Part shown: positions 36,363-45,670 of the stretch, piece after piece | How positions within the stretch are numbered: the stretch's first letter is position 1 | How the letters are laid out: the number at the start of each line of letters is the position of its first letter | From: Candidatus Amoebophilus asiaticus 5a2 | Lineage (GTDB): Bacteria > Bacteroidota > Bacteroidia > Cytophagales > Amoebophilaceae | NCBI RefSeq assembly: GCF_000020565.1 | Contig: NC_010830.1 | Span: 186,001-250,000, forward strand | Reading direction: 5' to 3' | DNA length: 64,000 nucleotides | Notes under the pieces: model-generated | Told to the model about the DNA's origin: nothing | Seen by the model: only the letters and a program-made list of their open reading frames with translations | The model's database searches: none | Made by a program: the position numbers and the translations under genes

Positions 36363-36824
36363 AGATAGAATTTTTATTTAAATATTCTTTTTTTGTGTTA
36401 TAGGCTACCCTACTATATCTGTCACTAAATTGGTTTTTGACGTACGGCAAAATAAACCTGCGTAATTTTAGTGCTTTTTTTTTACTATTGCAACTCTATA
36501 ACATTTCAATTACAACTTTCTATTATTTTGAGCCAAGCTAGTTACTCTTAAAAGCTATATTTACAGATTATTTATGACATAAAATTGATACACTCTATTT
36601 TTGAACAAGTTGCCAATAATAGAATATATCATTTACTAGACCCGCTGCGAAACAAAAAACCCCATTATTTTTTCGCCCTTTAGAGCATTTATTGGCTGTT
36701 TTTTGTATATCAAAAATCGTTTCGCAGCGGGTCTACTGTTGATTCTTTTGTCTAGCATATAGCATTTTATATATTTTTACATTTAAGTGTAGTAAATTTA
36801 CCCACCAGTATAGTCTTAAACGTA
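36363..36824. other. Gene-free region between oppA and the Ig-like gene (copy 1)
   Basis: A 462-bp divergent spacer that contains the promoters of both flanking genes by position, and a MITE-like element at 36637-36735. No other feature is recognised. Also at 50873-51334. Confidence 0.6.
36637..36735. mobile_element. MITE-like element with perfect 17-bp terminal inverted repeats (copy 1)
   Basis: The ends are TAGACCCGCTGCGAAAC and its exact reverse complement, enclosing 65 bp of AT-rich, non-coding DNA. If the element proper starts at GACCC, it is flanked by TA on both sides, a typical target duplication of IS630-like or some IS5-like elements. It carries no transposase and would depend on one elsewhere. 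Recurs at 51147-51245 only because of the large duplication. Confidence 0.65.
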
Positions 36825-38592
36825 ATGAATAAACAAGAAAAAATAAGGATAAATATTTTCAGCTTACTTCGTCGTTATATAAATCAATTATATAAATGTC
36901 TGCCGCTTCTAACAATTCTAAGTCCAATTATCATTTTATTACTTACTACTAGATGCGCGCAAATAGAAGAACTAGAAGGTGGACCAAAAGACACTATACC
37001 TCCCCAATTAATTAGTACTTATCCCTTACATGGAAGTACTAGTTTTAAAGACAAAAAACTAAAATTAACTTTTGACAAAGAAATTGAGATTCAAGATATC
37101 TACAATAGGCTTATTATTACACCTAAACTAGCCCGCTTAGAAGATAGACCTAGTTATGTAGCTAAAGTAAGAGGTAATGTGGTAGAGCTTGAATTAGAAG
37201 CACCGTTAGAAGAAGAAACCACCTATACTTTTAACTTTAAAGATGCTATATGCGATACAAAAGAGCATACACCTGCGGAGAATCCTACACTTACTTTTAG
37301 TACAGGCGACTATGTAGATTCTATATATGTAGCGGGCCATATACGGTATCTCATGACTAACCAACCAGCAACTGATGCATTGGTATGTATATATAAAATT
37401 AATGAGTCAGATACCTTACATATTTTAAATAGCACTCCAGATTATTTCACTAAAACGAACCAGAATGGAGAATTTAAAATAGAACATATTAAACAAGGTA
37501 GATACAAAATATGTGCAGGCTACAGCAAGGAGAGTAAGCTTATTTTGGATGCCAGCAAAGATCCTTATGGATTTTTACCAGCAATACTAGAACTCTCAGA
37601 GCCAATAGAAAATCTAAACTTACCCATTTTTAGAAGCTGATGTAACTGAGTTCAAACTGCAAAACAGCCAACCACAGGGCCAATACTTTGAGATCAATTT
37701 TAGTAAACGACTTACAACATATAACATTGAATTGGCTAATCGGTCCAAAAGATTTAAAGAGGCACAGTTATATAGCCATTTAATAGAAAATGGACACACT
37801 ATTAGGGTATATAATACACTAGGGTTATTGGAAGATGATATGTTAGAGGCTAAGCTAACAGCCCAAGATATAATGGGCAATAACATAGAGAAGAATGTCA
37901 GCATACACTTTAGAGATAGAGTTATTGAGAAAGAAAAATTTAAATGTACGATACAGCCTACCACAGGTACTAAAGTAGATACCACACCCTTTCAAGTGCA
38001 TATATCGACTAATAAACCTATCAAAAGTATACGGACAGATAATTTATTTCTTATAGTTAACCAAGCAGATACACTGCAGCTAACTCCTGAAGAAATTATA
38101 ATACATCCCAATAGAGATTCCATTACGATTCAAAAAGACTTTGATTTAAATAACTGGTTACATCCTACTGGAGAAGTTAAGCTAGAAAGTGACAAATCAC
38201 CGAGCATAGAGTTATATATACCCAAGGGCGTTTTTACATCTGTAGAAAAGGAACTTAATGATGCAGCCAATTATAAGTATCTTGTTAAGAATCCACAAGA
38301 ATGCGGTACTATTAAGGGAAGGATTACTACATATGCTCCTGGTTTTATTGTGCAACTGCTCAATACAAATTATGAAGTAGTAGCAGAAATTCGTAACAAA
38401 ACAGATTATGTATTTAAAAATGTATTACCTGGTAACTACAAAATACGTGTCTTAATACTTAGTGAAAAGGATGGTAAATGGTCTTTTGGTAATATTAACC
38501 AATCCATACCTCCTAACCCAGTTATTTTTTACCCTCATGAGCTGGCCATCGTAGCTAATTGGGAAATAGATTATATTGATATTGAATTTTAG
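36825..38592 (+). pseudogene. Ig-like domain lipoprotein gene, split by a frameshift (copy 1)
   Basis: Two reading frames make one Bacteroidota Ig-like (Big_5) lipoprotein. The first (36825-37640) has an N-terminal helix, a cysteine at residue 44 and the family start CAQIEELEGGPKDTIPPQL, then an Ig-like domain (PLHGSTSFKDKKLKLTFDKE). It stops at TGA 37638-37640. The next frame is open directly past this point (LEADVTEFKLQNSQPQGQYF, then on to 38592) with a C-terminal carboxypeptidase-regulatory-like domain. The shift fits one extra T in the T5 run at 37627-37631. It is either a pseudogene, a slippage-rescued gene or a sequencing error. A TTG at 37732 could start the second part. Same state in copy 2. 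Confidence 0.75.
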
Positions 38593-38663
38593 AAAATTTG
38601 GTAATTAACCTAGTAAGTGTAAAGAAACCTTTGCATCGACATTTTAAAAATCAGCATTAAAAA

Positions 38664-38730
38664 GGCACTGTTGCAAATAGAAAGAGAAGCTAAGGTTGTG
38701 AGGTGAGAGAAGGATTGATTGGAGGGCTTA
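38664..38730 (-). mobile_element. Scrap of an IS6-family element end (copy 1)
   Basis: About 67 bp matching the reversed right end of the complete IS at 56717-57551, with a few mismatches. It begins with GGCACTGTTGCAAATAG, whose first 14 bases are the IS26-type terminal repeat known from the IS6 family. Only the end is left; the transposase is gone. It lies between the Ig-like gene and the symporter-HD gene and probably marks an old insertion and deletion. Also at 53174-53240. Confidence 0.8.
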
Positions 38731-38868
38731 TGTAAAAATCATTAAAAAGTGAATTTACAACATATGAAATTGAATAATCTTATAGATTTTGAATGATAAT
38801 CCTAAAGAGGAATGAAGAAATTATAAAATGTTTTTATTAAAATAAGCTACCCTATAAACATACATTTT

Positions 38869-41800
38869 ATGCGAAAAGAATATCTTGATATCATTTTATT
38901 CACGACATTTTTACTTGTTAACTTAACAGTAGGATTAATGGCTGGGCGGCGTGTAAGAAGTTTACGAGATTTCTCTATAGGGAATAAAGATTTTACTACA
39001 GCCACAGTAACTTCCACCATTGTAGCTACCTGGATTGGAGGTGGATTTATGTTTTATGGCCTACAGAATATTTATAAGGATGGCCTACAATTTGTTATAC
39101 CCCTTTTAGGATCAACTTTATGTTTACTTTTTACCGGACAAGTCCTCGCTATTAGAATGGGAGAATTCTTAAATAACTTGTCAGTAGCTGAAGCCATGGG
39201 GGATCTCTATGGGCCCATAGTACGAGTTATTACTGCTATTAGTGGGATATTAAAGTCCATAGGTTCAATAGCTATTCAATTTCAGGTGATTGCTAAAATG
39301 TTGAATCTTCTTTTTGGCATTGAAGAGACTTGGGCTATTATTGCAGCTGCGTCCATTGTTATTCTTTATTCAGCTTTTGGCGGTATCCGTTCAGTTATTA
39401 TTACGGACTTATTTCAGTTTATTGCCTTTGTTATTTTCATTCCTATATTAGGCCTGATAGTTTGGAATCATATTAAAAATCCTGGTCAAGTTCTTTCTAC
39501 TCTAACTACCAACCCTATTTTTAGTTTAGAACAAACAATAGGATGGAACCCCAAATTTATAAGTTCAATAGGGCTAATGCTTTATTTTTTAATTCCTGGC
39601 ATGGCCCCTGCTATCTTTCAGCGGGTAACAATTGCTAGAGATCTTGAACAAGTAAAAAGATCTTTTACCTACGCAGCTGGAAGCACTATCCTAGTAAATA
39701 TTGCAGTAGCTTGGGTTGCTATTTTACTTTTATCAGATAGCCCTAATCTTGAACCGAGTAAACTAGTTAATTATATTATTACAACGTATGCTTATCCAGG
39801 ATTAAAAGGGCTTATTGCTGTTGGTATTACAGCCATGGCTATGTCTACAGCAGATTCCTATTTAAATTCCTCTGCAGTATTAGCCGTTAATGATATTATT
39901 AAGCTATTTAAACCTTCTTGGAAAGAATCTATTATTGTTATTAGATCTTTCTCATTGATTTTAGGAGTTTTCGGATTATTACTAGCCCTCCATGCCAAAG
40001 ATCTGCTTCAGCTGCTGCTCCTATCTGGCAGCTTTTATATGCCTATTGTTACTGTACCACTTCTACTAGCTATTTTTGGTTTTAGAAGTACTACTAGAGC
40101 AGTCCTAATAGGAATGGCAGCAGGCTTTATAACAGTAGTAGGCTGGAAAAAGTTTTTTGGATATACAGGTATGGATAGCCTTATTCCTGGTATAATAGCT
40201 AACTTAGTTGTCTATATAAGTAGCCATTATATTTTAAGAGAACAAGGAGGATGGGTAGGGATTAAGGAAAAAGGTCCGCTTTTAGCAGCCAGACAAAGCC
40301 GTAGAGAAGCATGGAACAAGTTACTATATACCATTAAGCATCCCCATATTTATGCTTACTTACAAAAAAACCTCCCGGCTTATGAAGTTGTTTATTCGCT
40401 CTTTGCCGTTTATGTGATAGGTGCTACCTATGCTTCTTTTTATACCATATCAGAAACAGTAGTTTCTTCTTATCAAGGGCTTTATAACTTTGCAGCGCAT
40501 TCTGTTTTAATTGCAACAGCTGGGTTCTTAACATACCCTGCTTGGCCTCCCACTTTTAAATCTAAAAAGTTTATCACCTTTGCTTGGCCTCTTGGGATAT
40601 TCTATATTTTATTTGTTGTGGGCACTATTTTAGTGCTGATGAGCGGTTTCCACGAAGTACAAGTAATGATCTTTATGCTTAACTTAATCATGGCTGCTTT
40701 CCTACTTTCTTGGCCTTTAATGCTCTTCCTTGCTACATACGGTATCCTAATAGGGTGTTTAATTGTATATATGTACTGTGGCAATATACATTGTAGTGGA
40801 ACAGATGGCACAGCTGAATTCAAAGTTATTTATAGCATTCTTTTATTAAGTAGTTTTCTAATTACAATATTTAGGTTTAAGCAAGAAAAAAAGTCCTTGC
40901 AAAACAAGAATATTTACCTAGAAGGTTTATATGAAGAAAAAAACAATGAGCTAGCACAAATTTTAGCTTATGGAGGTGAGGTTTTAAAGGAACTCAATGC
41001 TGACGAGAAAGCATTAACGGCGGCTTATATAGAGCAGATTATCTACCGTATGACGGATTACATCCGATTGGAAGTAGCTCAGATAAAATTAGACCAGCTT
41101 TTATTAGAGGTAAAAGAAACCATTAAACTCATGAACTTATTATCTCTTCCCCAGCTGATAACGAGTGTAGATACTCGCCAAGAAATTATTGATGCAGATA
41201 GAGTAAAATTAAAACAACTGCTGGTAAATGGTATCCTACATGTACACCAACATAATGCAAACAACCAGCCTATTCATGTAGTAGTAGAAGACGTTAAGCT
41301 AGGCTATAAGATAGATTATATTAAAGATTACACCAGGCAATTAGCAGCCTTAAGATTTACCATTACCATAGAAAAAGACACTGCTAACAAAAAAGATATT
41401 TACTTACTTGAGCAGCTGCCTTTGATGAGTCAACATACAAAAAAAGGTAAACTAATAGAAAATGCTCGTATTATTCATGCTCATTATGGATACGCAGAAT
41501 TGGATAACGAGCAAACCCAAGTATATGTACTTCCAGCCAACGTAAGAGAAGTAAGAGGTAAAGTGATGGAGTTATTAAGGGAACCTGTAGCAGTCGATGA
41601 AGCGGAAATGAAACATCCGCTCGCTATAAAACTAGAAAATGAGCTATTAGATAAGATCAAGGCTATCAAAATAGATACAAAAACTATAGCTAAAGCATTA
41701 AAAACTATTAAAAGATACCACGCCGGTGTTAAGCGTAAATCAGGCGAGCCTTTTTTTACCCATCCCATAGCTGTCGCTCTAATCTTATTAGAATATTGTA

Positions 41801-42195
41801 AGGATCAAGATGCAGTGGTAGCAGCGCTACTTCATGACACAGTTGAAGATACAAGTCTTTCGCTGGTGCAGATTGAAGCTATATTTGGAGAACAGGTAGC
41901 ATTTATAGTAAAAAAAGTAACTAACCTAGAAGATAATTTACGCAGGATAAGCTTAGCAGATCATGAGAATGTTTATAGACTCATGGAGTATGAAGATGAA
42001 CGTGCTGCCTACGTAAAACTAGCAGATAGGCTACATAACATGCGCACCATCAGTGGCCACTCTTCCCTGGCTAAGCAGAAGCATATAGCAAATGAAACAT
42101 TAAATTTCTTTGTAGGACTTGCTGAAAAGTTAGGTTTGGAACCTATTGCAAGTGAGCTTAAAAAACTTAGCTTAGAAGTCTTGGCTAAGAGATAA
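38869..42195 (+). CDS. Solute symporter - pseudo-kinase - SpoT-type HD hydrolase fusion, copy 1
   Basis: An 1108-residue multidomain membrane protein. Residues ~1-460 form a sodium/solute symporter (SSF) with the family signature STADSYLNSS (326-335). A second block of about five helices follows (~500-670). Residues ~680-890 are laid out like a histidine kinase, but the H-box histidine is absent (ILAYGGEVLKEL in its place), the N-box is degenerate (KLKQLLVNGILHVHQH) and no G-box is visible, so it should not phosphorylate. Residues ~920-1105 are a RelA/SpoT-type HD hydrolase: H965 (THP), H989-D990 (LLHDTVEDT, with E993-D994) and D1053 (KLADRLHNMRT). No synthetase domain is present. Inference: solute binding or transport controls (p)ppGpp breakdown. 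Kinase-linked symporters such as CbrA are known; this HD fusion is uncommon. Identical to 53379-56705. Confidence 0.8.
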   Translation: MRKEYLDIILFTTFLLVNLTVGLMAGRRVRSLRDFSIGNKDFTTATVTSTIVATWIGGGFMFYGLQNIYKDGLQFVIPLLGSTLCLLFTGQVLAIRMGEFLNNLSVAEAMGDLYGPIVRVITAISGILKSIGSIAIQFQVIAKMLNLLFGIEETWAIIAAASIVILYSAFGGIRSVIITDLFQFIAFVIFIPILGLIVWNHIKNPGQVLSTLTTNPIFSLEQTIGWNPKFISSIGLMLYFLIPGMAPAIFQRVTIARDLEQVKRSFTYAAGSTILVNIAVAWVAILLLSDSPNLEPSKLVNYIITTYAYPGLKGLIAVGITAMAMSTADSYLNSSAVLAVNDIIKLFKPSWKESIIVIRSFSLILGVFGLLLALHAKDLLQLLLLSGSFYMPIVTVPLLLAIFGFRSTTRAVLIGMAAGFITVVGWKKFFGYTGMDSLIPGIIANLVVYISSHYILREQGGWVGIKEKGPLLAARQSRREAWNKLLYTIKHPHIYAYLQKNLPAYEVVYSLFAVYVIGATYASFYTISETVVSSYQGLYNFAAHSVLIATAGFLTYPAWPPTFKSKKFITFAWPLGIFYILFVVGTILVLMSGFHEVQVMIFMLNLIMAAFLLSWPLMLFLATYGILIGCLIVYMYCGNIHCSGTDGTAEFKVIYSILLLSSFLITIFRFKQEKKSLQNKNIYLEGLYEEKNNELAQILAYGGEVLKELNADEKALTAAYIEQIIYRMTDYIRLEVAQIKLDQLLLEVKETIKLMNLLSLPQLITSVDTRQEIIDADRVKLKQLLVNGILHVHQHNANNQPIHVVVEDVKLGYKIDYIKDYTRQLAALRFTITIEKDTANKKDIYLLEQLPLMSQHTKKGKLIENARIIHAHYGYAELDNEQTQVYVLPANVREVRGKVMELLREPVAVDEAEMKHPLAIKLENELLDKIKAIKIDTKTIAKALKTIKRYHAGVKRKSGEPFFTHPIAVALILLEYCKDQDAVVAALLHDTVEDTSLSLVQIEAIFGEQVAFIVKKVTNLEDNLRRISLADHENVYRLMEYEDERAAYVKLADRLHNMRTISGHSSLAKQKHIANETLNFFVGLAEKLGLEPIASELKKLSLEVLAKR

Positions 42196-42206
42196 TCATT
42201 AATATT

Positions 42207-42492
42207 GGCACTGTTACAAATAGTAATTAAGAGGGGTAAATTGTATTGAGTTAACCAGAAAGTAAGGAAATGAGCATCTTTAAAAGACGCCACTTCAAAT
42301 ACGATATAATCATATGGGCAGTAAGATGGTATTGCAAGTATGGAATAAGCTATCATGATTTAGAAGAAATGCTCTCTGAAAGAGGGATTCAAGTAGATCA
42401 TTGCACCATTTATAGGTGGGTTCAGTTCTACGCCCCCAAGATATTAGATAAACTCAAATGGTATTGGAAGCCTACTCGGGGCTATAGCTGGC
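42207..42492 (+). mobile_element. Truncated IS6-family element (left end only)
   Basis: The left terminal repeat GGCACTGTTACAAATAG (42207-42223), the leader and the first 71-74 codons of the transposase. It then runs directly into the helix-hairpin-helix gene at TATAGCTGGC (42483-42492). It is the left part of the full IS at 56717, copied along with unit 1 and cut by the duplication junction, not an independent insertion. Confidence 0.9.
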
Positions 42493-43058
42493 TTACAAAA
42501 GCAACTTACCAAGTTAATAGAACTAACTTGGTAATTTTTCAGTATAGGGAGGTACGAAAGGATAAAAATGTACCTAAAGATAAATTATTATACCAGAAAG
42601 ATGCTGAAAACAAGGTTGCAACTTACAATAACAGAAAATATAAAACTCAGTTTAAACAACAACTTAATAAGTTTATAGACTTACACAGTGAAATACAAGC
42701 TAGTACCTATAATTTTTTAAAGGAACTTACATGGGGATATGGTATAGCACAAAGCATAACTTACAAACTGAAGAGAGCTAGCTTTACTGGACAAATAGCT
42801 TGGTTTGATACCGATTCTGATAATAGACTTTATTTACACGAAAAATCATCTTTGCATAGTAAAGCTATACCCAGCGTAAATAAAAAGGGGATCAAATATT
42901 ATATGCTCGTAACATATAAACCTACTCCTAATTGGCGTATAGAGGCAAAGTATAGTATAACTTGGCATTTAGAGGAAACCTCTATAGGTAGTGGGCAAGA
43001 AGAGATAGATGGAAATACAAAAAACACAGTTAGCCTACAATTAATTTATAGATTTTAA
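42270..43058 (+). CDS. Chimeric gene: IS6 transposase N-terminus fused to helix-hairpin-helix protein C-terminus
   Basis: A 262-residue reading frame made at the duplication junction. Residues 1-71 are the transposase start, including its DNA-binding helix-turn-helix region (MSIFKRRHFKYD to TRG); YSW (72-74) is shared; residues 75-262 are the last 188 residues of the barrel protein, ending QLIYRF. The fusion is in frame because the TATAGCTGGC microhomology falls on a codon boundary in both parents. It lacks all three transposase catalytic residues and a signal peptide, so it is unlikely to transpose or to reach the outer membrane. Its use is doubtful, but it would be expressed from the IS leader. 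Confidence 0.85.
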   Translation: MSIFKRRHFKYDIIIWAVRWYCKYGISYHDLEEMLSERGIQVDHCTIYRWVQFYAPKILDKLKWYWKPTRGYSWLTKATYQVNRTNLVIFQYREVRKDKNVPKDKLLYQKDAENKVATYNNRKYKTQFKQQLNKFIDLHSEIQASTYNFLKELTWGYGIAQSITYKLKRASFTGQIAWFDTDSDNRLYLHEKSSLHSKAIPSVNKKGIKYYMLVTYKPTPNWRIEAKYSITWHLEETSIGSGQEEIDGNTKNTVSLQLIYRF

Positions 43059-43066
43059 ACACTGAT

Positions 43067-44305
43067 TTACTCCTTTACAAGCTCTACAATAGTAATTTCA
43101 GGTAAAATACCGATTCTACCTGGATAACCTAAATAACCAAACCCTCTATTAACATATAGATACTGGGCACCTTGCTGATATAATCCAGCCCATTGTTTGT
43201 ATTGATATTGTACAGGGCTCCATTTAAATGTGCCTATTTCAATACCAAATTGAAACCCATGTGTATGACCTGCAAAGGTAATGTCTATATCACTAAATTT
43301 TGGTCGTACTTCCGCATCCCAGTGGCTAGGATCATGGGATAATAACAATTTTACAGGGATGTCTGCTGTACCCTGGTATGCTTGTACTAATTTACCATAT
43401 TGTGAAAATTGTAGCCCCCAATTTTCTATCCCAATTATAGCCAATTTGTCAGCCCCTTCTGTAAGTATAATATGCTCATTAATGAGCAGCGTCCATCCCA
43501 TTAGCTGATGCGCATTACGTAAATCTTGCAAATTCTTCTGTTTAGCTGTAATTGAAGGCCAAGGCACATAGTCTCCATAATCATGATTACCCAAAACAGA
43601 ATAAATACCTAACGGTGCTTTTAACCTGCTAAAAATAGGAATATACTCTTTCACTTCATCGGCCGTATCATTTACCAGATCGCCGGTAAAGAAAATCACA
43701 TCTGGCTTTTCACGTAGCAGCATATCCACGCCACCTGCTACTGCCTTTTTGTTAAAAAAGCTACCTGTGTGTATATCAGATAACTGACCAATCTTTAATC
43801 CGTGAAAAGCATTAGGGAGATGCGGTAATTTTATACGTAATCTTCTTACCCTATAATCATGTGCGCCTACTAGTATACCATAGCTCAATGTGACTAGAGG
43901 CACTGTAGCGGCCAACATACCTGCTTTTGTCACCATAACCGATCTAGGCATTAGCGCACTATCTGTTATTGTATCATTAAAGAGGTAAGCTATTTTATAT
44001 ACCAACCATCTAGCTGATCTGGCAATATCATCTACAAAGAGGAAAGAAACACTAAAGAGCTTAGTAATGTATTTGATAAACCAAGCTGGAATGACCCTAT
44101 ACTTCACAAAATTGTTTCTTAATCCCCATCTTAGCCACCCATAAGTCAGCACAGTTACGATTGTACTCGTAACAAAAATTCCATATAAGGTATAAATAAT
44201 TACCCTACTACTTGGCTGTAGAGGTGATGTAATAATTTTTAATCCTTGATAGAAATATATATCTATAAGTACTAAAAACAGAATAAAAAATAGGCCACGT
44301 TTCAT
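43067..44305 (-). CDS. Membrane-anchored metallophosphoesterase, copy 2
   Basis: Same 412-residue protein as at 28557-29795, with all metal motifs (LSDIH, GDLVND, GNHD, GHTHG) unchanged. Here it converges on the chimeric gene instead of the intact barrel gene, again with eight bases between stops. Confidence 0.85.
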   Translation of the reverse strand: MKRGLFFILFLVLIDIYFYQGLKIITSPLQPSSRVIIYTLYGIFVTSTIVTVLTYGWLRWGLRNNFVKYRVIPAWFIKYITKLFSVSFLFVDDIARSARWLVYKIAYLFNDTITDSALMPRSVMVTKAGMLAATVPLVTLSYGILVGAHDYRVRRLRIKLPHLPNAFHGLKIGQLSDIHTGSFFNKKAVAGGVDMLLREKPDVIFFTGDLVNDTADEVKEYIPIFSRLKAPLGIYSVLGNHDYGDYVPWPSITAKQKNLQDLRNAHQLMGWTLLINEHIILTEGADKLAIIGIENWGLQFSQYGKLVQAYQGTADIPVKLLLSHDPSHWDAEVRPKFSDIDITFAGHTHGFQFGIEIGTFKWSPVQYQYKQWAGLYQQGAQYLYVNRGFGYLGYPGRIGILPEITIVELVKE

Positions 44306-44663
44306 GAGTAGAGATAAAAGAAAAAGAGTATTAATGTAAATATGATGTATTTGCTTATTATCTACAAAGCATCAGTGAAGATTTTGTAAAACCTCAAAAA
44401 TTTATCCATAGGTTTATTTAAGTGTAACCAGGTAATAGTCTAGATAATCCTTGATAAAGTAAAACCTAAAAAATTACCTCTTAGCCAACTCTCTAGCTAA
44501 AATAACTTTAATTAGTAAAATAGAAATGAGAAAGCTGTTATCTTAGCTCTTATAAATACTTGTCCATTAATTAGTATACATACCAAAAATATTATGAATG
44601 GATAGTTATTATAACTTAGCAGTTAAGAAATTACATTCCCCAATACTATATTTAAGCATAAGC
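44306..44663. other. Gene-free stretch, 358 bp (copy 2)
   Basis: Repeat of the spacer at 29796-30153; nothing recognised. Confidence 0.6.
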
Positions 44664-45662
44664 TTACCCATTGCTGTCTTTTACTGGATGATAGCACCTA
44701 AACCAATGCTGTTCATTTAAATGAGTTTTCTCTGGATATACTTCTTGGCATATAGAAGTAGCCTTCCAACACCTAGGATGAAAATGACAACCTGTGGGAG
44801 GAGAAATAGGACTAGGGACATCTCCTTTTAAAATAATGCGTTCTTTTCTATGGTTGGGGTCTGGAATAGGAATAGCAGAAAGTAAGGCTTTTGTATAAGG
44901 ATGTTTAGGATTCCTGTATATATCTTCAGCTACTGCCTTTTCTACGATTTTCCCTAAGTACATTACTGCCACTTGATGAGAGATAAACTCTACTACCTTA
45001 AGGTCATGTGCTATAAAAAGGTAGGTAAGCCCTAACTCTTGTTGTAAATCCATTAGGAGGTTAATAACCTGTGCTTGTATGGATACATCTAAGGCAGATA
45101 CTGATTCATCACAAACAATAAATTGCGGTTTTACAGCTAATGCTCGTGCTATACAGATACGCTGACGCTGGCCACCGGAAAACTCATGTGGATATTTGTT
45201 AAGTGCTTCTTTAGGTAATTGCACATAATCTAATAGCTCATACAGCCGTTTATTTTTTTCTTCAAGCGTAGTATATAACCCATGAATTTTAAGTGGTTCT
45301 GTAAGAATGGCATTAACAGTCATTCTAGGGTTCAGTGAAGCATAAGGGTCCTGAAATATAAGCTGTATCTTTTGCCTTATAGCCCGCATATCCCTTGTAT
45401 TAAGCTGGGTAATATCTACACCATCAAAAATAATTTGCCCTGCACTAGGCTCTATTAACCTAAGCAATGTTTTCCCTAGCGTTGATTTACCACACCCAGA
45501 CTCTCCTACAAGCCCTAATGTTTCACCCCTTTTAATACTAAAGCTTACATTATCTACCGCATGTACTGCCCCTACTGGCTTGTTAAGTATACCACCCCTT
45601 ATAGGGAAATATTTAGATAAGTTCTTAACTTCTAATAAAATCTCATTTTCAGATGCTAACAT
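44664..45662 (-). CDS. oppF: Oligo/dipeptide ABC transporter ATPase OppF, copy 2
   Basis: Identical in the predicted protein to the copy at 30154-31152; Walker A, signature and Walker B are intact. Two functional copies would raise the dose of the transporter rather than change its specificity. Confidence 0.93.
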   Translation of the reverse strand: MLASENEILLEVKNLSKYFPIRGGILNKPVGAVHAVDNVSFSIKRGETLGLVGESGCGKSTLGKTLLRLIEPSAGQIIFDGVDITQLNTRDMRAIRQKIQLIFQDPYASLNPRMTVNAILTEPLKIHGLYTTLEEKNKRLYELLDYVQLPKEALNKYPHEFSGGQRQRICIARALAVKPQFIVCDESVSALDVSIQAQVINLLMDLQQELGLTYLFIAHDLKVVEFISHQVAVMYLGKIVEKAVAEDIYRNPKHPYTKALLSAIPIPDPNHRKERIILKGDVPSPISPPTGCHFHPRCWKATSICQEVYPEKTHLNEQHWFRCYHPVKDSNG

Positions 45663-45670
45663 AATAGTAC

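Larger units (their letters stand above)
27973..42482. repeat. Large tandem repeat, unit 1 (14,510 bp)
   Basis: First of two head-to-tail copies. Every gene in it recurs exactly 14,510 bp downstream with the same length, and I saw no base or residue difference where I compared them. It begins inside the helix-hairpin-helix gene at a 10-bp TATAGCTGGC and ends inside an IS6-type transposase gene just before the same 10 bases. Confidence 0.95.

Noticed and set aside
37732-38592. Second half of the Ig-like gene as an independent gene starting at TTG
   Set aside because: The same frame is protein-like and open upstream of the TTG to the frameshift point, and joins the first half naturally.
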